A stretch of DNA of 64,000 nt from Cloeon dipterum. Its lineage: Eukaryota > Arthropoda > Insecta > Ephemeroptera > Baetidae. The stretch is taken from positions 1,550,001-1,614,000 of the forward strand of contig NC_088789.1 in NCBI RefSeq assembly GCF_949628265.1, in the 5' to 3' direction. The position numbers and the translations under genes are program-made. The notes under the pieces are model-generated. The model ran no database searches, was not told where the DNA came from, and worked only from the letters and a program-made list of their open reading frames with translations. Numbering within the stretch: position 1 is the first letter of the stretch; each line of letters starts with the position of its first letter. Of the stretch, positions 39,979 through 52,400 are shown one piece after another.

Positions 39979-40368
39979 CTAGTTGGCCACCTGATACTGA
40001 TAGACGGGCTGCTGCAGGGGCATCCGCTCGGCGCCGAGGTTCCGGAAATGCTGCAGCACGCCCTGCACGATGGTCTCGGCGTCGATTTCGGACGTGTGCG
40101 TCAGGTAGCAGATGTCGTTCTGCTTCTTCCAGTGCATCTGGTAGCGCAGCTCGGCGATGAAGCGCTCCTCGCCCAGCGTCTGGTAGCGGAAGGTGAGCGT
40201 CGAGTAGTCGTAGCCGATGGTCAGCAGGTCCCACTTGATGCCGCCGGCCACCTTCCAGTTGGTGATGTGCGCCACCAGCGGCTTCATCTGCTTTGCCTTC
40301 TCGATCAGCCGGCGCTTCCATTCCACGTAGTAAGCCATCACTCGCGGCGTGTAGCAGTAGCGCTGCAG
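39979..40368 (-). other. Unrecognised 129-residue C-terminal coding exon
   Basis: Begins after a TTTTTAG acceptor, phase 0, and ends with TAG at 39979-39981. It reads LQRYCYTPRVMAYYVEWKRR... to ...VYQYQVAN. It is GC-rich at third positions, rich in Trp/Tyr, has no signal peptide or obvious membrane segment, and shows a predicted helix (YYVEWKRRLIEKAKQ) followed by strands. I assign it provisionally as the last exon of the DEDDh gene because phase and strand fit. I recognise no family. Confidence 0.55.
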
Positions 40369-42496
40369 CTAAAAATACACGCACCAAAGGTAAATTATTT
40401 GAGGAAATAATGCAATTGATTCTTGTAGCCTCGCTGCGTCATCAGTGACGCCTTTTCAACCGATTTGATTATTTTTGCTCGCTCGGAGAGGCTTTGGTTG
40501 CGATATTCTGAGGCCGCGGCAGGCTGTGCCGGCTCAACATTTTTGTAAAATCGCTTTCGACTGGCCATTTTTATTTTTAAAAATCAGTTTTTCTCACCGA
40601 GTGGTCGCATGACACAAAATTCGGCCATTTTTTCGCCTCCTCACTCCAAGGTTTTTATGAAACGCCAGAAATTTGTCCCTAAGGCCGCTGGAAAGGTGCG
40701 AATACCAGCGAGTGGCGCCTCCTACTAGCCTTTCGCCAATTTTGCTATGCAAAAAAATTCACCACTGGTTTTTTTGCGCAAAAAACAGCTGGAAAAACGG
40801 GAAAAACCACTAGTTTTGGGGTTTTCCGAATTAAGCCCCAAATATGTAGGTCATATTTCGCGCCAAAAAATCAGGAAAATTACGCAGCGTTAAAATGTTT
40901 GGTCTTTTAATGTAAATAAATCCCTATTTTTTTGATCATGTGAATTTTTTATCTAAAAAAATGAATTTTATATGGAAAAAATGCGTTAAATTGCAGAAAA
41001 ACCCCAAACAAACACATTTTTTTACAATGCAGTGAATTTTCCAGTAAAATGCGGGTGATTGCGAACCCTGAGGGCAGCCAGTATTAGATCCCTGAACTGC
41101 TCAAATTTCTTTGACACTCCTGAATTAAATTTACTTGTTTCTATTTATTTATTGTTTTCTTTCTAGGAACAGAGCGAAACTTTTACTTGCTTGCAACTGC
41201 AGACTATTTCGATTTTTTTTCTAGGCGTTTTGTGCCTCTTGCAATCTCTTACTTGATATAGTTACAGATCTCTGCCAGTCACGGCAGCTGCCAGTTTAAA
41301 AGGAAGCCTGAGAGAAAAAATTAAGCACTTTAATGAATTCGACAGCCACGCAAACCGTTATCTCCAGCAAAAATTCTCTGCTGAAATTCAGCTCTGGCCG
41401 CTGATGACACCTCTAGTTATCAATAAAATAAATTTAGTTACAAAAAATTAGGATAAACAGAGGCAGGCAAATTTTAAAGATGCAAGAAACATTTTTTTTA
41501 AATAAGAAGGTTCCGTTGGCTTAAAATTTAGCTCAGACTGCATTAAATTTTTGCCTACTTCCTTAGATTATCAACTGCAAGTCATTTTATTGAATTTTTC
41601 GTAGAGGTCTCAGCCAGCCGCCGGAGAAAAAGGGTAAAAAATTAAATGAGAAAAAATTTCTTCTGTTAAGAACTATCAAACTTAACGTTTAAAAATTTGT
41701 TAGCCAAGCTAGCCGCCACCTGAGACCTCTAATTTTTCCTCAATGGACTTACTTGTGGGATATTGAGGGAGAGTGGCGACCCAAAAGCAGTTTCCAAGAG
41801 ACGATAGACTGCTTCAGCGTCACTGGCAGCATCATGTTGTTCCGCTCGCGGTCCAACAATGGCTGTGTACAGAGACTGCAGAGATAAGACAGGAAATTGG
41901 CCGCGCATTTCCATTGAGAAAGGTCCGAAGGAATCGCCAAAGCCGATAACCTGCAGGCAACAAATTATAAATTAGCGGGGTGAGCCGTTTTAAATTATAC
42001 TCTTACGAGTTCAAAAAATTTAGCTTCTAATTTGTGCCTGGCAAGAGCTTGCAGGAGGACAGGCACGTCCAGTTTGATGGTGGAGTGACTGATGAGCACC
42101 ACGCCAGCGTGGTTGCCTTTGGCCGAGTACAACCAGCCCATGAAGCGCTGCAGAGCGAGTTGTTCCTCCACCGACTCGAGGATCTGCCGAGTAACTGTGT
42201 CGATGAGGACTCGGCGCCCTTCATGCACCACCACCTGTTATTGGGACGTTAATTGGGATGCACAAAAATGGCTGTTTGCATACCTGAAGATGAATTTTGC
42301 CGGCAGCTTCATGATTGATGACTTTCGTCGGCAAGACGTATTGGTTAAAGGTGTTATGGCCTGGACAGAAGGCTCCGATTTGGCAGATCAGATCGTCAAA
42401 GTGTCTGTCTGTGGTCTCCAAGTCCCAGGTTACGATGGCGTAATCGCCAGGCCGAATCGTTTCTTCAGGTGGTGGGAACATAAAGTCGCCATTCAT
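39979..42496 (-). CDS. DEDDh 3'-5' exonuclease-like protein resembling the EXO domain of Exuperantia
   Basis: Exons on the minus strand: 42496-42284, 42234-42007, 41950-41753 and 40368-39979, all joined in phase 0, giving 342 residues if the last exon belongs. The N-terminal 213 residues match the pattern of Exuperantia EXO domains (DxxTT.R...D.ICQIgAf.P...F.QYvlP, then GVVLISHS...VPVLLQAL). Unlike Drosophila Exu, the catalytic set looks complete: Exo I DLETTD, Exo II STIKLD and Exo III HDAASD. Exu is a maternal RNA-localisation factor; this protein could be an active nuclease or an Exu ancestor-like form (inferred). The ATG at 42496 is 3 bases after a strong acceptor (TTTCCAG), so an upstream exon exists, either 5' UTR or more coding. 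The last exon is real coding but unrecognised and could belong to another gene. Intron 3 is 1.4 kb and repeat-rich. Confidence 0.68.
40369..41752. other. Repeat-rich intron of the DEDDh exonuclease-like gene
   Basis: Contains a sequence like 32808-32960 (about 40740-40860). It also contains a segment at 41069-41130 that is the inverse of 12985-13075 (TATTAGATC...CTGAACTGCTCAAATT). A third segment, 41605-41735, is bounded by GGTCTCAGCCAGCCGCCGGA and CCACCTGAGACCTCTAATTT and is related to 63560-63660. None has coding capacity. Confidence 0.45.
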
Positions 42497-42530
42497 TTTC
42501 TGGAAATAAAAATTAGTGTGAATTTTTGTG

Positions 42531-42885
42531 ATGCAGGGTGATAATTGAAAATTATTTGAATTGTTGGATGCAGTTGATCGATAAACAACAGTAAAAATTC
42601 AAATTTTTCCAATTTTCTTTTAAATTTCCAGTGCTTGCCGACATATTCTTGGCAGATTTCAATTCCTCTCGTCGAGATCTGTTTAACAGCGTATTAAACC
42701 TTTTAGGGAAACTTTTTGTTAGGAAATAAAATGGGATTTCAAGAAAGGAGACAGTTCTAGTAAAGAGTCAGTCCGAGTAAAGAGACAGTGATAACTTTGC
42801 AGCCACTTTCCTAAAAAATTTAGGTCAATCCTCATGCATTAGCACCAACGATTTTCCAGGTTTTTGCAGTATCCTCTTTAAATTT
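42531..42885 (-). repeat. Family C interspersed repeat, copy 5 (-)
   Basis: GCAGGGTGATAATTGAAAAT on the left and CCTCTCGTCGAGATCTG in the middle. It lies 35 bp upstream of the exonuclease-like first recognised exon, so probably in its 5' intron. Confidence 0.78.
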
Positions 42886-43085
42886 GTGTCTCGTCATGTC
42901 ATTTTATTCCAAAAACAACCCCTTTTATCGCAGATATTGGCAGACATTTTTATGATTCTGTCCATAAAATCCATTTCAAGTTTTATGAAGACAATGCGCC
43001 TTTTACGACGCGTCCGGAGTACGAGAAGTGAGGCACGTGCGTCCTCGTCTGGTCCACATTCTGTCGGTCAATTATTTGCGAGTAC

Positions 43086-43666
43086 CCTGTGATTAAGGAG
43101 AGTAGAGACTAGGAGGCGACATTCGGTATCAAGCTGATACCCTACTATATGCACGCCAGCTTTATTTGCACGGTGTTAGTATGTTGCTAAGCAACGCGAC
43201 TGATTCCTAGTAAACAATCAGTCTAACAATGGGTCGCATTATCGAAAATCGCAGGAAAGCCCCGAAATCTCGCGTTCGGGACGGATACAGACCTTCGGAC
43301 AGTCGGATGGATCGCCAATAACAGCAAAAGTGTCAGCCGCGAGTCATGTTAGTAGGTGAGCTAAACAAGCTTCGTCTAGTGTGCACCAGGTGTGCAAACA
43401 CAACAGACTAACCTGAAGACTTTTTTGCTCTTATTGGCGATCCATCCGACTGTCCGAAGGTCTGTATCCGTCCCGAACGCGAGATTTCGGGGCTTTCCTG
43501 CGATTTTCGATAATGCGACCCATTGTTAGACTGATTGTTTACTAGGAATCAGTCGCGTTGCTTAGCAACATACTAACACCGTGCAAATAAAGCTGGCGTG
43601 CATATAGTAGGGTATCAGCTTGATACCGAATGTCGCCTCCTAGTCTCTACTCTCCTTACCTGTGAT
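43086..43666. mobile_element. Long-arm palindromic MITE (family H) with perfect 8-bp target duplication
   Basis: The element spans 43094-43658 (565 bp). It starts TAAGGAGAGTAGAGACTAGG and ends with the exact inverse; arms of about 235 bp are almost identical and enclose a loop of about 90 bp. It is flanked by CCTGTGAT at 43086-43093 and again at 43659-43666. The 8-bp duplication fits hAT or P superfamily transposition. It sits upstream of the exonuclease-like gene, probably in a 5' intron. Confidence 0.92.
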
Positions 43667-43959
43667 CAATACGTCTCTCCTCAGACAAACCACGCCCTGC
43701 GATCGACCAGAATAACGTCAACAAAACCTTGCCGACCGACTGGCAGGCCCAGGAAAGCCGATGGCAAGCCTGATTCGGGCCGACGAGCGGCTCGGCCAGG
43801 CCTAACAAAGATACGTGTGAGTCAGAGCGGGTTCCTTGGACTCGGTTGCGCTCTAGTGTGGGAGGGCATCGCCCTGGACCAAAGACACACTCGATTGCGA
43901 CCGCGATTTCGCCGCTGCCCACTCGCGACTGACCGAAATTCGAGTCAAATTCTGCACAA

Positions 43960-44300
43960 AGTTACCTTACGAAGCGATGGCTCCTTCCGCAGCCGTCTGC
44001 TTGCTCGTCCGCGTGCAGAAAACCAAAAACAAAAAGGTCACCGGTAAATTAAAATGTGAACTGGCTACCTTGATGTTACCAGCTGTTCTCGGCTGATTCG
44101 GCCGCTCATTGGCTGACGATTTGCGTAGAGCGGCTCTGATTGGTCGGCGCGCGAGACCAGCATCCCAACGAGCTGCATGCTCCTCCACTGCCCTAGTGAC
44201 GACTTTTGCAATGTGTGTGTGGGCGCCGAGAGCGAGAACCGCGAGCCCCACTTCACTCAATGAGATCAGACGCGCAATTCCCAACAGGAAAATGTATGGG
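43960..44300 (-). promoter_or_regulatory. Candidate promoter/5' exon of the exonuclease-like gene
   Basis: On the minus strand this GC-rich block contains two CCAAT boxes (near 44140 and 44110). Further on is CGTAAG|gtaact (donor at about 43966), which could end a 5' UTR exon splicing to the acceptor at 42500. Supported only by motifs and position. Confidence 0.3.
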
Positions 44301-44947
44301 TCGTTTTCTCGTTATATTGTGCAACCAGAGAACTTTCCATGAATCATTGGTAGTTCAAGATCAAATAATGAAATAACAAAAGCAGAAAATAATTCTGTTT
44401 GCCGTCTCGTATATTTTATTCTGCTATAATGAATTGGTCGGGAATAGCATTTCTTTAAGAAAATCAAAATGTGCTACGTGTACGCACGCAGCCGCCCACA
44501 TTTATTTTATAATTATGTGGTGTCTCTTTCAGTGGCAAAAAGGATGCGCCATATTCTATGAAATAAATGTGATATCATTTATTTTATTCCTGTAAAATGG
44601 AAAAAATACATTAACTGATATTAAAGGGCTTCTTTCCCACATTGCTAGTTAAAAAATAACCTCGAATAATTACGTCACACATTCAATACCCTGAATTCGG
44701 CCATTAGAAAATTTATTTTGCTCTCGTCAATCATCATTCTACACCTTACTTTAAGTGATAAAAATAGTAGCATTTGATAATACTTAAATATAACAAAAAT
44801 TTCTGCAAAACTGATACATATTTCATATAGAATTCGACGTGTATAATTGATTTTAAGGTAAAAATAGCTATTTATTATTAAAAATTAATGGGTGGGCGCG
44901 AATTTTCCTGAAAAACATCACAGGATATTATTTTTATATCTTCTTAA
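44301..44947. other. Intergenic AT-rich stretch, nothing supported
   Basis: AT-rich DNA with no credible coding exon. Confidence 0.4.
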
Positions 44948-45292
44948 GAAGATTGATACTGCAAAATCCTGGAAATGCTTGTTGTCAATGCATAAACTCA
45001 TCCCTTAAGGCTTTAGGCTTCAATTAAAGCAAAATGTGCATTTTAATATTTGAGAAAAGTGGCTGCAAACGGTGATGACTGTCTCCTTACTTGAAATCTT
45101 AATTTTATTTCGCAACAAAGACACATCGAGAGGAATCGTCAACTACCAAGAAAATTTGTCCAAGCGCTGGAAATTTTGGAGTAATTTAAAAAAAATTGAA
45201 TTTTTCGTTTTTTTTCAAATTGCTTAACGATCAACTGCTTATTGCATTCAACAATTCAAATATTTTTCAATTGTCACCCTGCATCGATCCAC
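44948..45292 (+). repeat. Family C interspersed repeat, copy 6 (+)
   Basis: GATACTGCAAAATCCTGGAA, then CATAAACTCATCCCTTAAGG, ending TTGTCACCCTGCATCGATCC. Confidence 0.8.
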
Positions 45293-46485
45293 TTACCTTC
45301 TGTTTTTTTTTCTTGCCAGGTTTAGAGCAAAAAGACACCATTTTTTAATTTAATTTGGTCGGATGATAAGTTTTTATTATACATAGTTCAATGCAGGAAG
45401 TTGTAATCTTTAAAGTGTATTTCGCTATAGAGCTAATAACCTGAAATCATATCAAAACATTTTTGGCACTTGTTGCTAATCTCCCATTACTTGCTGTACT
45501 AATTTTTGTATTTTTTGTGGATACATCAAAATCCATAGTTTTCTATCAAAATTGGTAGAGAGCTTTATTTATTTTATCGGGAAAATATCCAAAGTAAAGA
45601 CAGCTAAGGAAATGGTCAGGTTTTGCAACCAGAATAAATTAGCAGTGGCTTTCCGCCTGAACTGTCGATTTTTTTACAATTTTAGTTAGTAGGCCTGCAA
45701 CTGTGTCATCATATCACAGTGTACGAAAAACACTCATTGTGGTACATTGATCTACATAATTTTAATCTCTTAATTAATTAATTTAAAATTTTGATGTGGG
45801 CTATACAATAGTATCATTTTATTTAAAATCTAATTCTTATTTAAAATGACGGCAATAAGAGAACACTTTTTGTTTGTGTGTAATAGGAATATAGAGGATT
45901 ATAAATATTTTACAATTAATGGGCCATGAAAGTGAATTGACATTTTGTAGTCACTTGATCATTGAATGACACGCTCCCCTCTAGAGCTTCGAATAAAGAA
46001 AACTCCCTCTTTGGAATGTTCCCAACACTTAAGAGCTAAAATCCACAGCGATAGAAATTATAGATTTTCAAATTCAATATCACCAACCAACCTCTCATAT
46101 TATAAAGATTTAACTGGAAATTAAACTGATCAACACTATAATACTCACTGCTTCTCACTCGTTTTCCGCTTCAAAACTTTGTACTAGAGTGGGAAAGACT
46201 ATAATCGGATCAGTAAAACTGACCGTTACATTCAGATGCAGAAAAAATAAGTTTCCCTGACTTTGACAACATAATTATTGCTCCTCTACACGCAATTATA
46301 ATGTTCAAGTTATGTGTTCATTTACATCTTTTGACGAAAAAAAATATGTATTGAAAGCCCTCTGAGCAATGTTAAAATATAGCTGACACACCTAAAAATT
46401 TAGCATTGAATGACTAGAATCAATTTAGTGAGAGTAACAAACGCTATATATAATTAATTTATATATAAAAAGTCGAACATCATAA
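45293..46485. other. AT-rich stretch, partly LCLAT1 3' UTR
   Basis: Lies downstream of the LCLAT1 stop on the minus strand. Several TTTATT strings (AATAAA on the minus strand) occur, for example near 45555 and 45827. The exact transcript end cannot be read. Confidence 0.4.
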
Positions 46486-49400
46486 TCAGTTACATTTCTT
46501 CTCATGATGCTTTCGAGCGTAGTGCAGAGCGATTTCCAGATGCTGGAATCCATCGCCGACGAAAGAGAGCATGACGAAGAGGCTGGTGGTGGCCAGAACC
46601 CACATCTGGAACCACCAGAAGCTGAACAACGCATAGATGGAGAACAGGGTGAGTGCAGTCCATGCCACGAACGACAGGTGCAGCGCGTTCACCGTTTTGG
46701 CGCCCACAGGTCTGTCGTGGATTCGGGGGCAGTCCTACCAACAATAAACAACCATCGTCAAGAACTCTCAAATTCTCAATTCAAAGAATTTAACCGTCAT
46801 TTAAAGTCAAATTATCTTTTTATGACATGATAAAAATACAAATAAAATGAATGAAATAATATCTGCGTATAGGAAATCTCAAAAAAGTGAATAATGCCGG
46901 CAGAATTAATTAATTCTTCCAATGTTGGTATCAGCAGTAGCTAAGACTTCGCTTGACTCCCACTCCCCCCACCAGCCAACAAAAGTACAAAATCTGCGGT
47001 TTATGGCGTTTATGCAGTCTAGTCTGTGTCTGTCCAGTCCAGTCAGTGACACTATTAATGTATTTTTAATCCCTTGTTTTTAAAGCTCCCTCATGCTCCC
47101 AGTGACCTGCTAGCGACTTTATTTTAAGGGGAGATCGTTTTTTAACTTTGATTTTGTGACTTAAAACCGTTGGACTTTTGCAATTAGATATATGTACATC
47201 ATTATGTATTAAGTTTGTCGAGTTTATGTATAATTATGATGTGAAGTGGGTAAGGCAAAATCCGCGAAATCAACAACATTGCGGAGAACCCTTTCAAGAG
47301 AAGTGCGAGGCCGCCGATGTCTTCAGTTAATTGATGTTTGGGGAGGTATGTACGTCAAACATTGCTACTTAATTAAGTATATGTATGTATTAGATTAATT
47401 TACCTGAGGGAAGCTCTGTGTTTTGTAGAACTCTTGAAGGCTCTCCTCCTTGTCCTTCCACTGCTGGCAAAGCCATTGTCTGTAGCCGACTTCGTCCAGA
47501 GGCAGCGACTCAATGGCATGTCTGGAAAACGTTGAAGCGTTTTTTAGGTATGTATCATAATCCCATCTCTAAGGAAAATTTTAACAGGAGATTTTCCAAA
47601 TTTCCATCAAACAAAAAATTTGAAAAGGGCTAAAAAAATGTATCCAGGGTAATTTTTTAAATCTATGTTAAAATATCGGCTACAAAGTTTGCGACGAGCA
47701 GCTCCTTTTGGTCCTAATTTGATTATTGTTCCCTTTAGAAATTTTAACAAACAATTTGATCAACTACTATTTATTCAAATTGTTGCCCCTTTTAAATCCA
47801 ACTGAAATTTGTGCATTATTTAAAAAATGGCTTGTTGTTTTAGGCAATCTTTTTTCACCAAGTGGAGAGGGATGAGATTTCACATTGATCTTGGAAAATT
47901 ACCTATGTAAGTATGCAAACATTAACGTAGTTAACGTTTAGGGGTCGTTCCCCCACAAATTATTAGTGAATACAATTTTTAAATTATGTAGTCCAAATTT
48001 TCATTTACCTTTTAATTTTAAAATGGACTTCCTCAGGGAACATCCCTTTAAGCATGTCCTTCTCAGTCTGGGGCACGCTTTTTGGGTAAGCAATCGTTAG
48101 GTCGTAAACAGCATCCAGCTGGCCATCTATAAAATTTTAAAATTTAAATTTAGTGGTTCCGAAAAGATTTTAATCAAAGACACTGACCTCCCCGCAGTCG
48201 CTGGCTGAGGAATGCGAATCCTGTGGTCTTGGGGTGCAGCACTCGCTCGTATTCGGGCAGGTTGTGTTTAGCCGCATACCTGTCGCTGCTAGCTTTACTT
48301 TGTTTCGTTAAATCCGTGCCTTCTGGGAAGATCAGAAGCTGGAAAACATCTTAATATTACTTTCGGAATTTCTTTTCTTCAATGCGGCGGACAAAGCAGA
48401 TTTAAAAAGTGACAGGGTTTTTACCATTCAATTTTTTCAAATTTCTTGCGCATGAAAAGAGTTTTTTCTTTATTTCCCCTGTGAAAATCTAAGATTTACG
48501 TTCGGGGTGGTCAAAATTTCCTCTTCTGTGCAGATTTTATTCTTTAAAATTGCCTCAATACCTAAAAAAACTGACAATTTTTCAAGTCGAGACATGAGCA
48601 AATAATTAGAAAATTAATAAAATAATGGAAAAAATTGAAAAGAACGCTTAATTTTTTTAAATGCGTTTTTTTGCGATCCCAAAAGTGATTTGCTCTCTTT
48701 AGGACTATCCACGCCTTTTTTAGGAGTGAGAATACGTACTTGGCAAGTGTGGCCGATGTCTTTGAAATAGTCCAGCACTTTGTTCATCAGTTTCTGATCC
48801 ATTTCCCACGAGCGGTGGATGTATAGGAAGCAAGTCATTTGCATGACCCAGCCTGAAAGCGAAAATATCGTATTAGCCCAGTGAGTGCTCGATCATATAT
48901 CGAATAATTGTGATTAAAGCGAACGGCTGCCAAATTAATTGCCAAAGACGATTAATCACGCTTAATTGCCATCGTTACCTGGGTGAAACAGCAATTAACA
49001 CTATCATTTGCGCAGTGAATTATGGGGACATTAATTTTTCTTTCCGGGGTGCTTTGAAAAACAGTTTATAAAAGAGGGCAATTGTTTTTTTTTATTATTG
49101 GATTTCTCCGATAATGTGTAGAAGTTTTAAGCAGCAAAACTAGCAAGAGGGAGAGGAAATGCTCAATATTGTTGCGTTTTGTTTAGAGGAAAGCTGCTGT
49201 CAATCAATACAAAACCGCAATAAACACACGGCAACCTCGGGCGCACGCAACTTTTTGAAATATTGAATAGGCGCCGCATTTTTTTTCTTACCCGGTCCTG
49301 GAAAATGTCTGACTGCACTCTTGAGCACGAATTTGAGTCGATGCGACGGCGGGTGGCATCCGTGGAACATGGCTGCCCACAGGTAGTTCCAGTCCAACCG

Positions 49401-52400
49401 AGTCCTGTGATTCATCACGATCAAAGCTCGGTCCTCCGGGTCCACTTTGTCGCCCACAACGACGATCTTGGTTCCCATCATGATTTCCATGAGGGCCTGC
49501 AAATAATGCACAACAAATTACCGTTGAAGCATCTTTGGGGACTGCTTTATCATTTGTCAGCGTGATTTGGCATATATATAATATATGCTCCAGTTCGCTT
49601 GCAACCACTAATTGGCTCCGTTGTGGATTGTCAGCTGGAAAAACTCGAGTGTTTCGTGTTCGTCCGATAAGTTGACAGCAAGATTCTGTTCACTATTTCC
49701 GATACAAGAAATAAAAATAATTGGCCAGCCTCTAATAACATTTTAAAGCAGACCTGCTCTTGCTAATTGGCTATGTTGGCTTTCGTTAAAACACTGTTCC
49801 TATTTTAGATTTTGAAATGGCAACGGTACCAGGGTTGCAAAAATCCGCATTTTTTTAATTGAGGCAAATAATCAGAAAAAACTGCACAGTAGAGAAAATT
49901 TTGACCACTCCCACCGCAAAATTTTAGAGGGAAAATGCGAAAAATTCGTTTCTTGCGCAAGAATTTGGTAAAAACCAGTGGTGAAAAAACCGGGTTGAAA
50001 AGCAAATGCAATCCTGAACGGTACTTTTATGGAGGAAATAAAGGTTTGATACCTGTTACTGGTTGAAAATCAATATTTATGGAAATGAACGTTGCCTGCG
50101 CTGCAACACGCGGGACGTTCGAGCCGAGCCGGTTGCATATCTCGCGCTCGCACGGCGCTGACTGAGATTACTTTTCATTTTATCGCGTGGTGCATTCGTT
50201 CGGCTTTTTATCTGTCCATCGACCGGCTGGATTTATTGGCTACTCACCGTCGGGTAGGTCTCCCAAGCTCCGAAAATGATTTCGGTAAAAGCTCTGTAGT
50301 GGCGCGGGGATAACACCAGCAGCGGCAGTAACGGGCAGTAGAGCAGATAAAATCCAGCCAGGATGCTGAAGTACCACAGTAGACAGAAGGTGACGCCCCG
50401 CAAGTACCCGAGCACACCACCTGCTCGTGGGCCAGCTGCAAAAAATAAGAGAGGTCTGCGTTAGATTGAAGAAGGCCGTAAAAGCAAATCTGCACGTGCT
50501 GCATTGCGGGAGACGACGATTTTGGCACCGCGTGTTCCTTTAACGCTTGCGCTGCACTTCGTCGCCTTTTTAGGGTTATCTAAGATTTGTTACTATCCAG
50601 CTGGATTTTCGTTTGGGTTTACTATTATCACCAGATTGTATCTATTTACTTATAGTGTTAAACATGAGGATTTTGGAATCCCAATATGGTGTTAATTTTA
50701 ATCACCGGGGGGCAGGTTGCGATCTGTTTTGGTTCCCGCCGGTCAGAATTGAATATGGCGTCGAAATAATGGAGGCCAATCAGGAGACAGTCCAGCGGCC
50801 AATCAGAAGCGTCGAAATAGAGGCGTGCCGACCTAATAATTTCATTCCCGCGTATTTTTTTACATTTCCATTAGCCTGATGGGTTATCTATTATCTAACG
50901 GTCGATTCGCCAATTGCAGGGCTAATCAGCTGTTAATAAAGAAATAACAACAAAACTATTCATTATTTTCATGATAAATTTTGCGTTTGTAACTTTCCTG
51001 CCGTACTCTACCAGACGCCATGTCTGCGCGTCGCGTCAATCCGGCCCCCGGTGATTATTTTAATTTGCGTTTATTCAGCTAGTGATTGGCGTGGGCGCAA
51101 GTGGCACCATCAAATATCTCAAACTGGGTGTGGCTGCGATAGTGAGCAACTTGAAACTGGCTGTGATTGATGTTGAACTCTCCAGGGTGTGTGTTAGGTC
51201 CTAAAGTGGCTTCTCCAATTAAAAATCAATTGTAAAAGAACGTCATCACGAGTCGGCGTGATGATAAGCTTTCTGCAGACTTCATTGCAATTATCAGGAG
51301 GGTGTTTGCGGGTGAAAGCGACACACACACCGTGTCAACATACAATGCCACAGTGTTGTTTCGCCCAAGGGAGCCGCACTAGCGCGTCGCGAAAACGCCG
51401 TTGCGGCTACAATACATATTTTTCTGCCCCGCTATCAGATATTAATTCAAAATCGATGTAATCCTCACGCTGGCCTATTTACGGTTGCACCCTCGTCGCT
51501 CGGGGCTTCTTCGTGTGCGAGAGGGCTCGCCATCCCCGTCAGCCCAGCCTGCCTCACGATTCTCGTTTTTCACCTGAAATTACGAGAGATGCCTGGCGGC
51601 CGCTAAAAGTAAAGAGCGCGCAGGGGAATTTATGATGATCGCGGTCGTTTATCCCCGAGTTATATACGCTCTTGTTTAAATCCGAGTTGTGTGTGCACAT
51701 AGCTGGGTGCTGCTGGTTTAATTTTATCGCACCTTTTGCAAGTGGATCAGCACATCTGCATCCAAGTTTCTCGGCCTAATTCGTTCAGTCTTGTGACAGG
51801 AAATGAGGTGGATATAGAAATGACACTAGTTTGCGAACTTGGCTTTGTCTTCTCGATTTTTTCCCTACTTGCGAGACAGTAGCAGCTGCAAGAATAGTCT
51901 TTTGTGGTGCACTTCTGTCTCAAATGGGAAGAATCTAACGTTTTTTTATACCGGCATGGCCCCTCGAACCACACGACAGTCGCCATTTTTAATTAAATGA
52001 ACTGGTTAATTTTTTTAAAGAGGGAAAATCCTTGTTGCTAATGCAAGAACTCATCCCTTAGGATTCAGTTGAAGCCAAAATTGATTTAAGTAGCGGCGTA
52101 ATTTTTTTTAGAAAAGGGGCTGCAAATGGTGAGGGCTGTCTCCATACTTGAAATCATATTTTATTTTAAAACAAAGAGTTTCCCTAAAAGGTTTCATGCG
52201 CTATTGGAGAGATCTCGACGAGAGGAATCGAAATCTGCCAAGAGAATGTGGTCAAGCGCTGGAAATTTTGGATAAAATTTGAAAATTTTTAATGTAAAAC
52301 AAATTGTTTTTTGTATCCAATAATTAAAAAAGCGACAATCATGCCTTTTGAAATAAAATCGAGGATTTTTAAACAATTCTTTATAATTAATTTCAATGTT

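Noticed and set aside
42092-42541. 149-codon plus-strand ORF
   Set aside because: Antisense to the exonuclease-like exons, which have clear splice sites and catalytic motifs on the other strand.
43598-44047. 149-codon plus-strand ORF
   Set aside because: It starts inside the arm of the palindromic MITE and has no recognisable domain.
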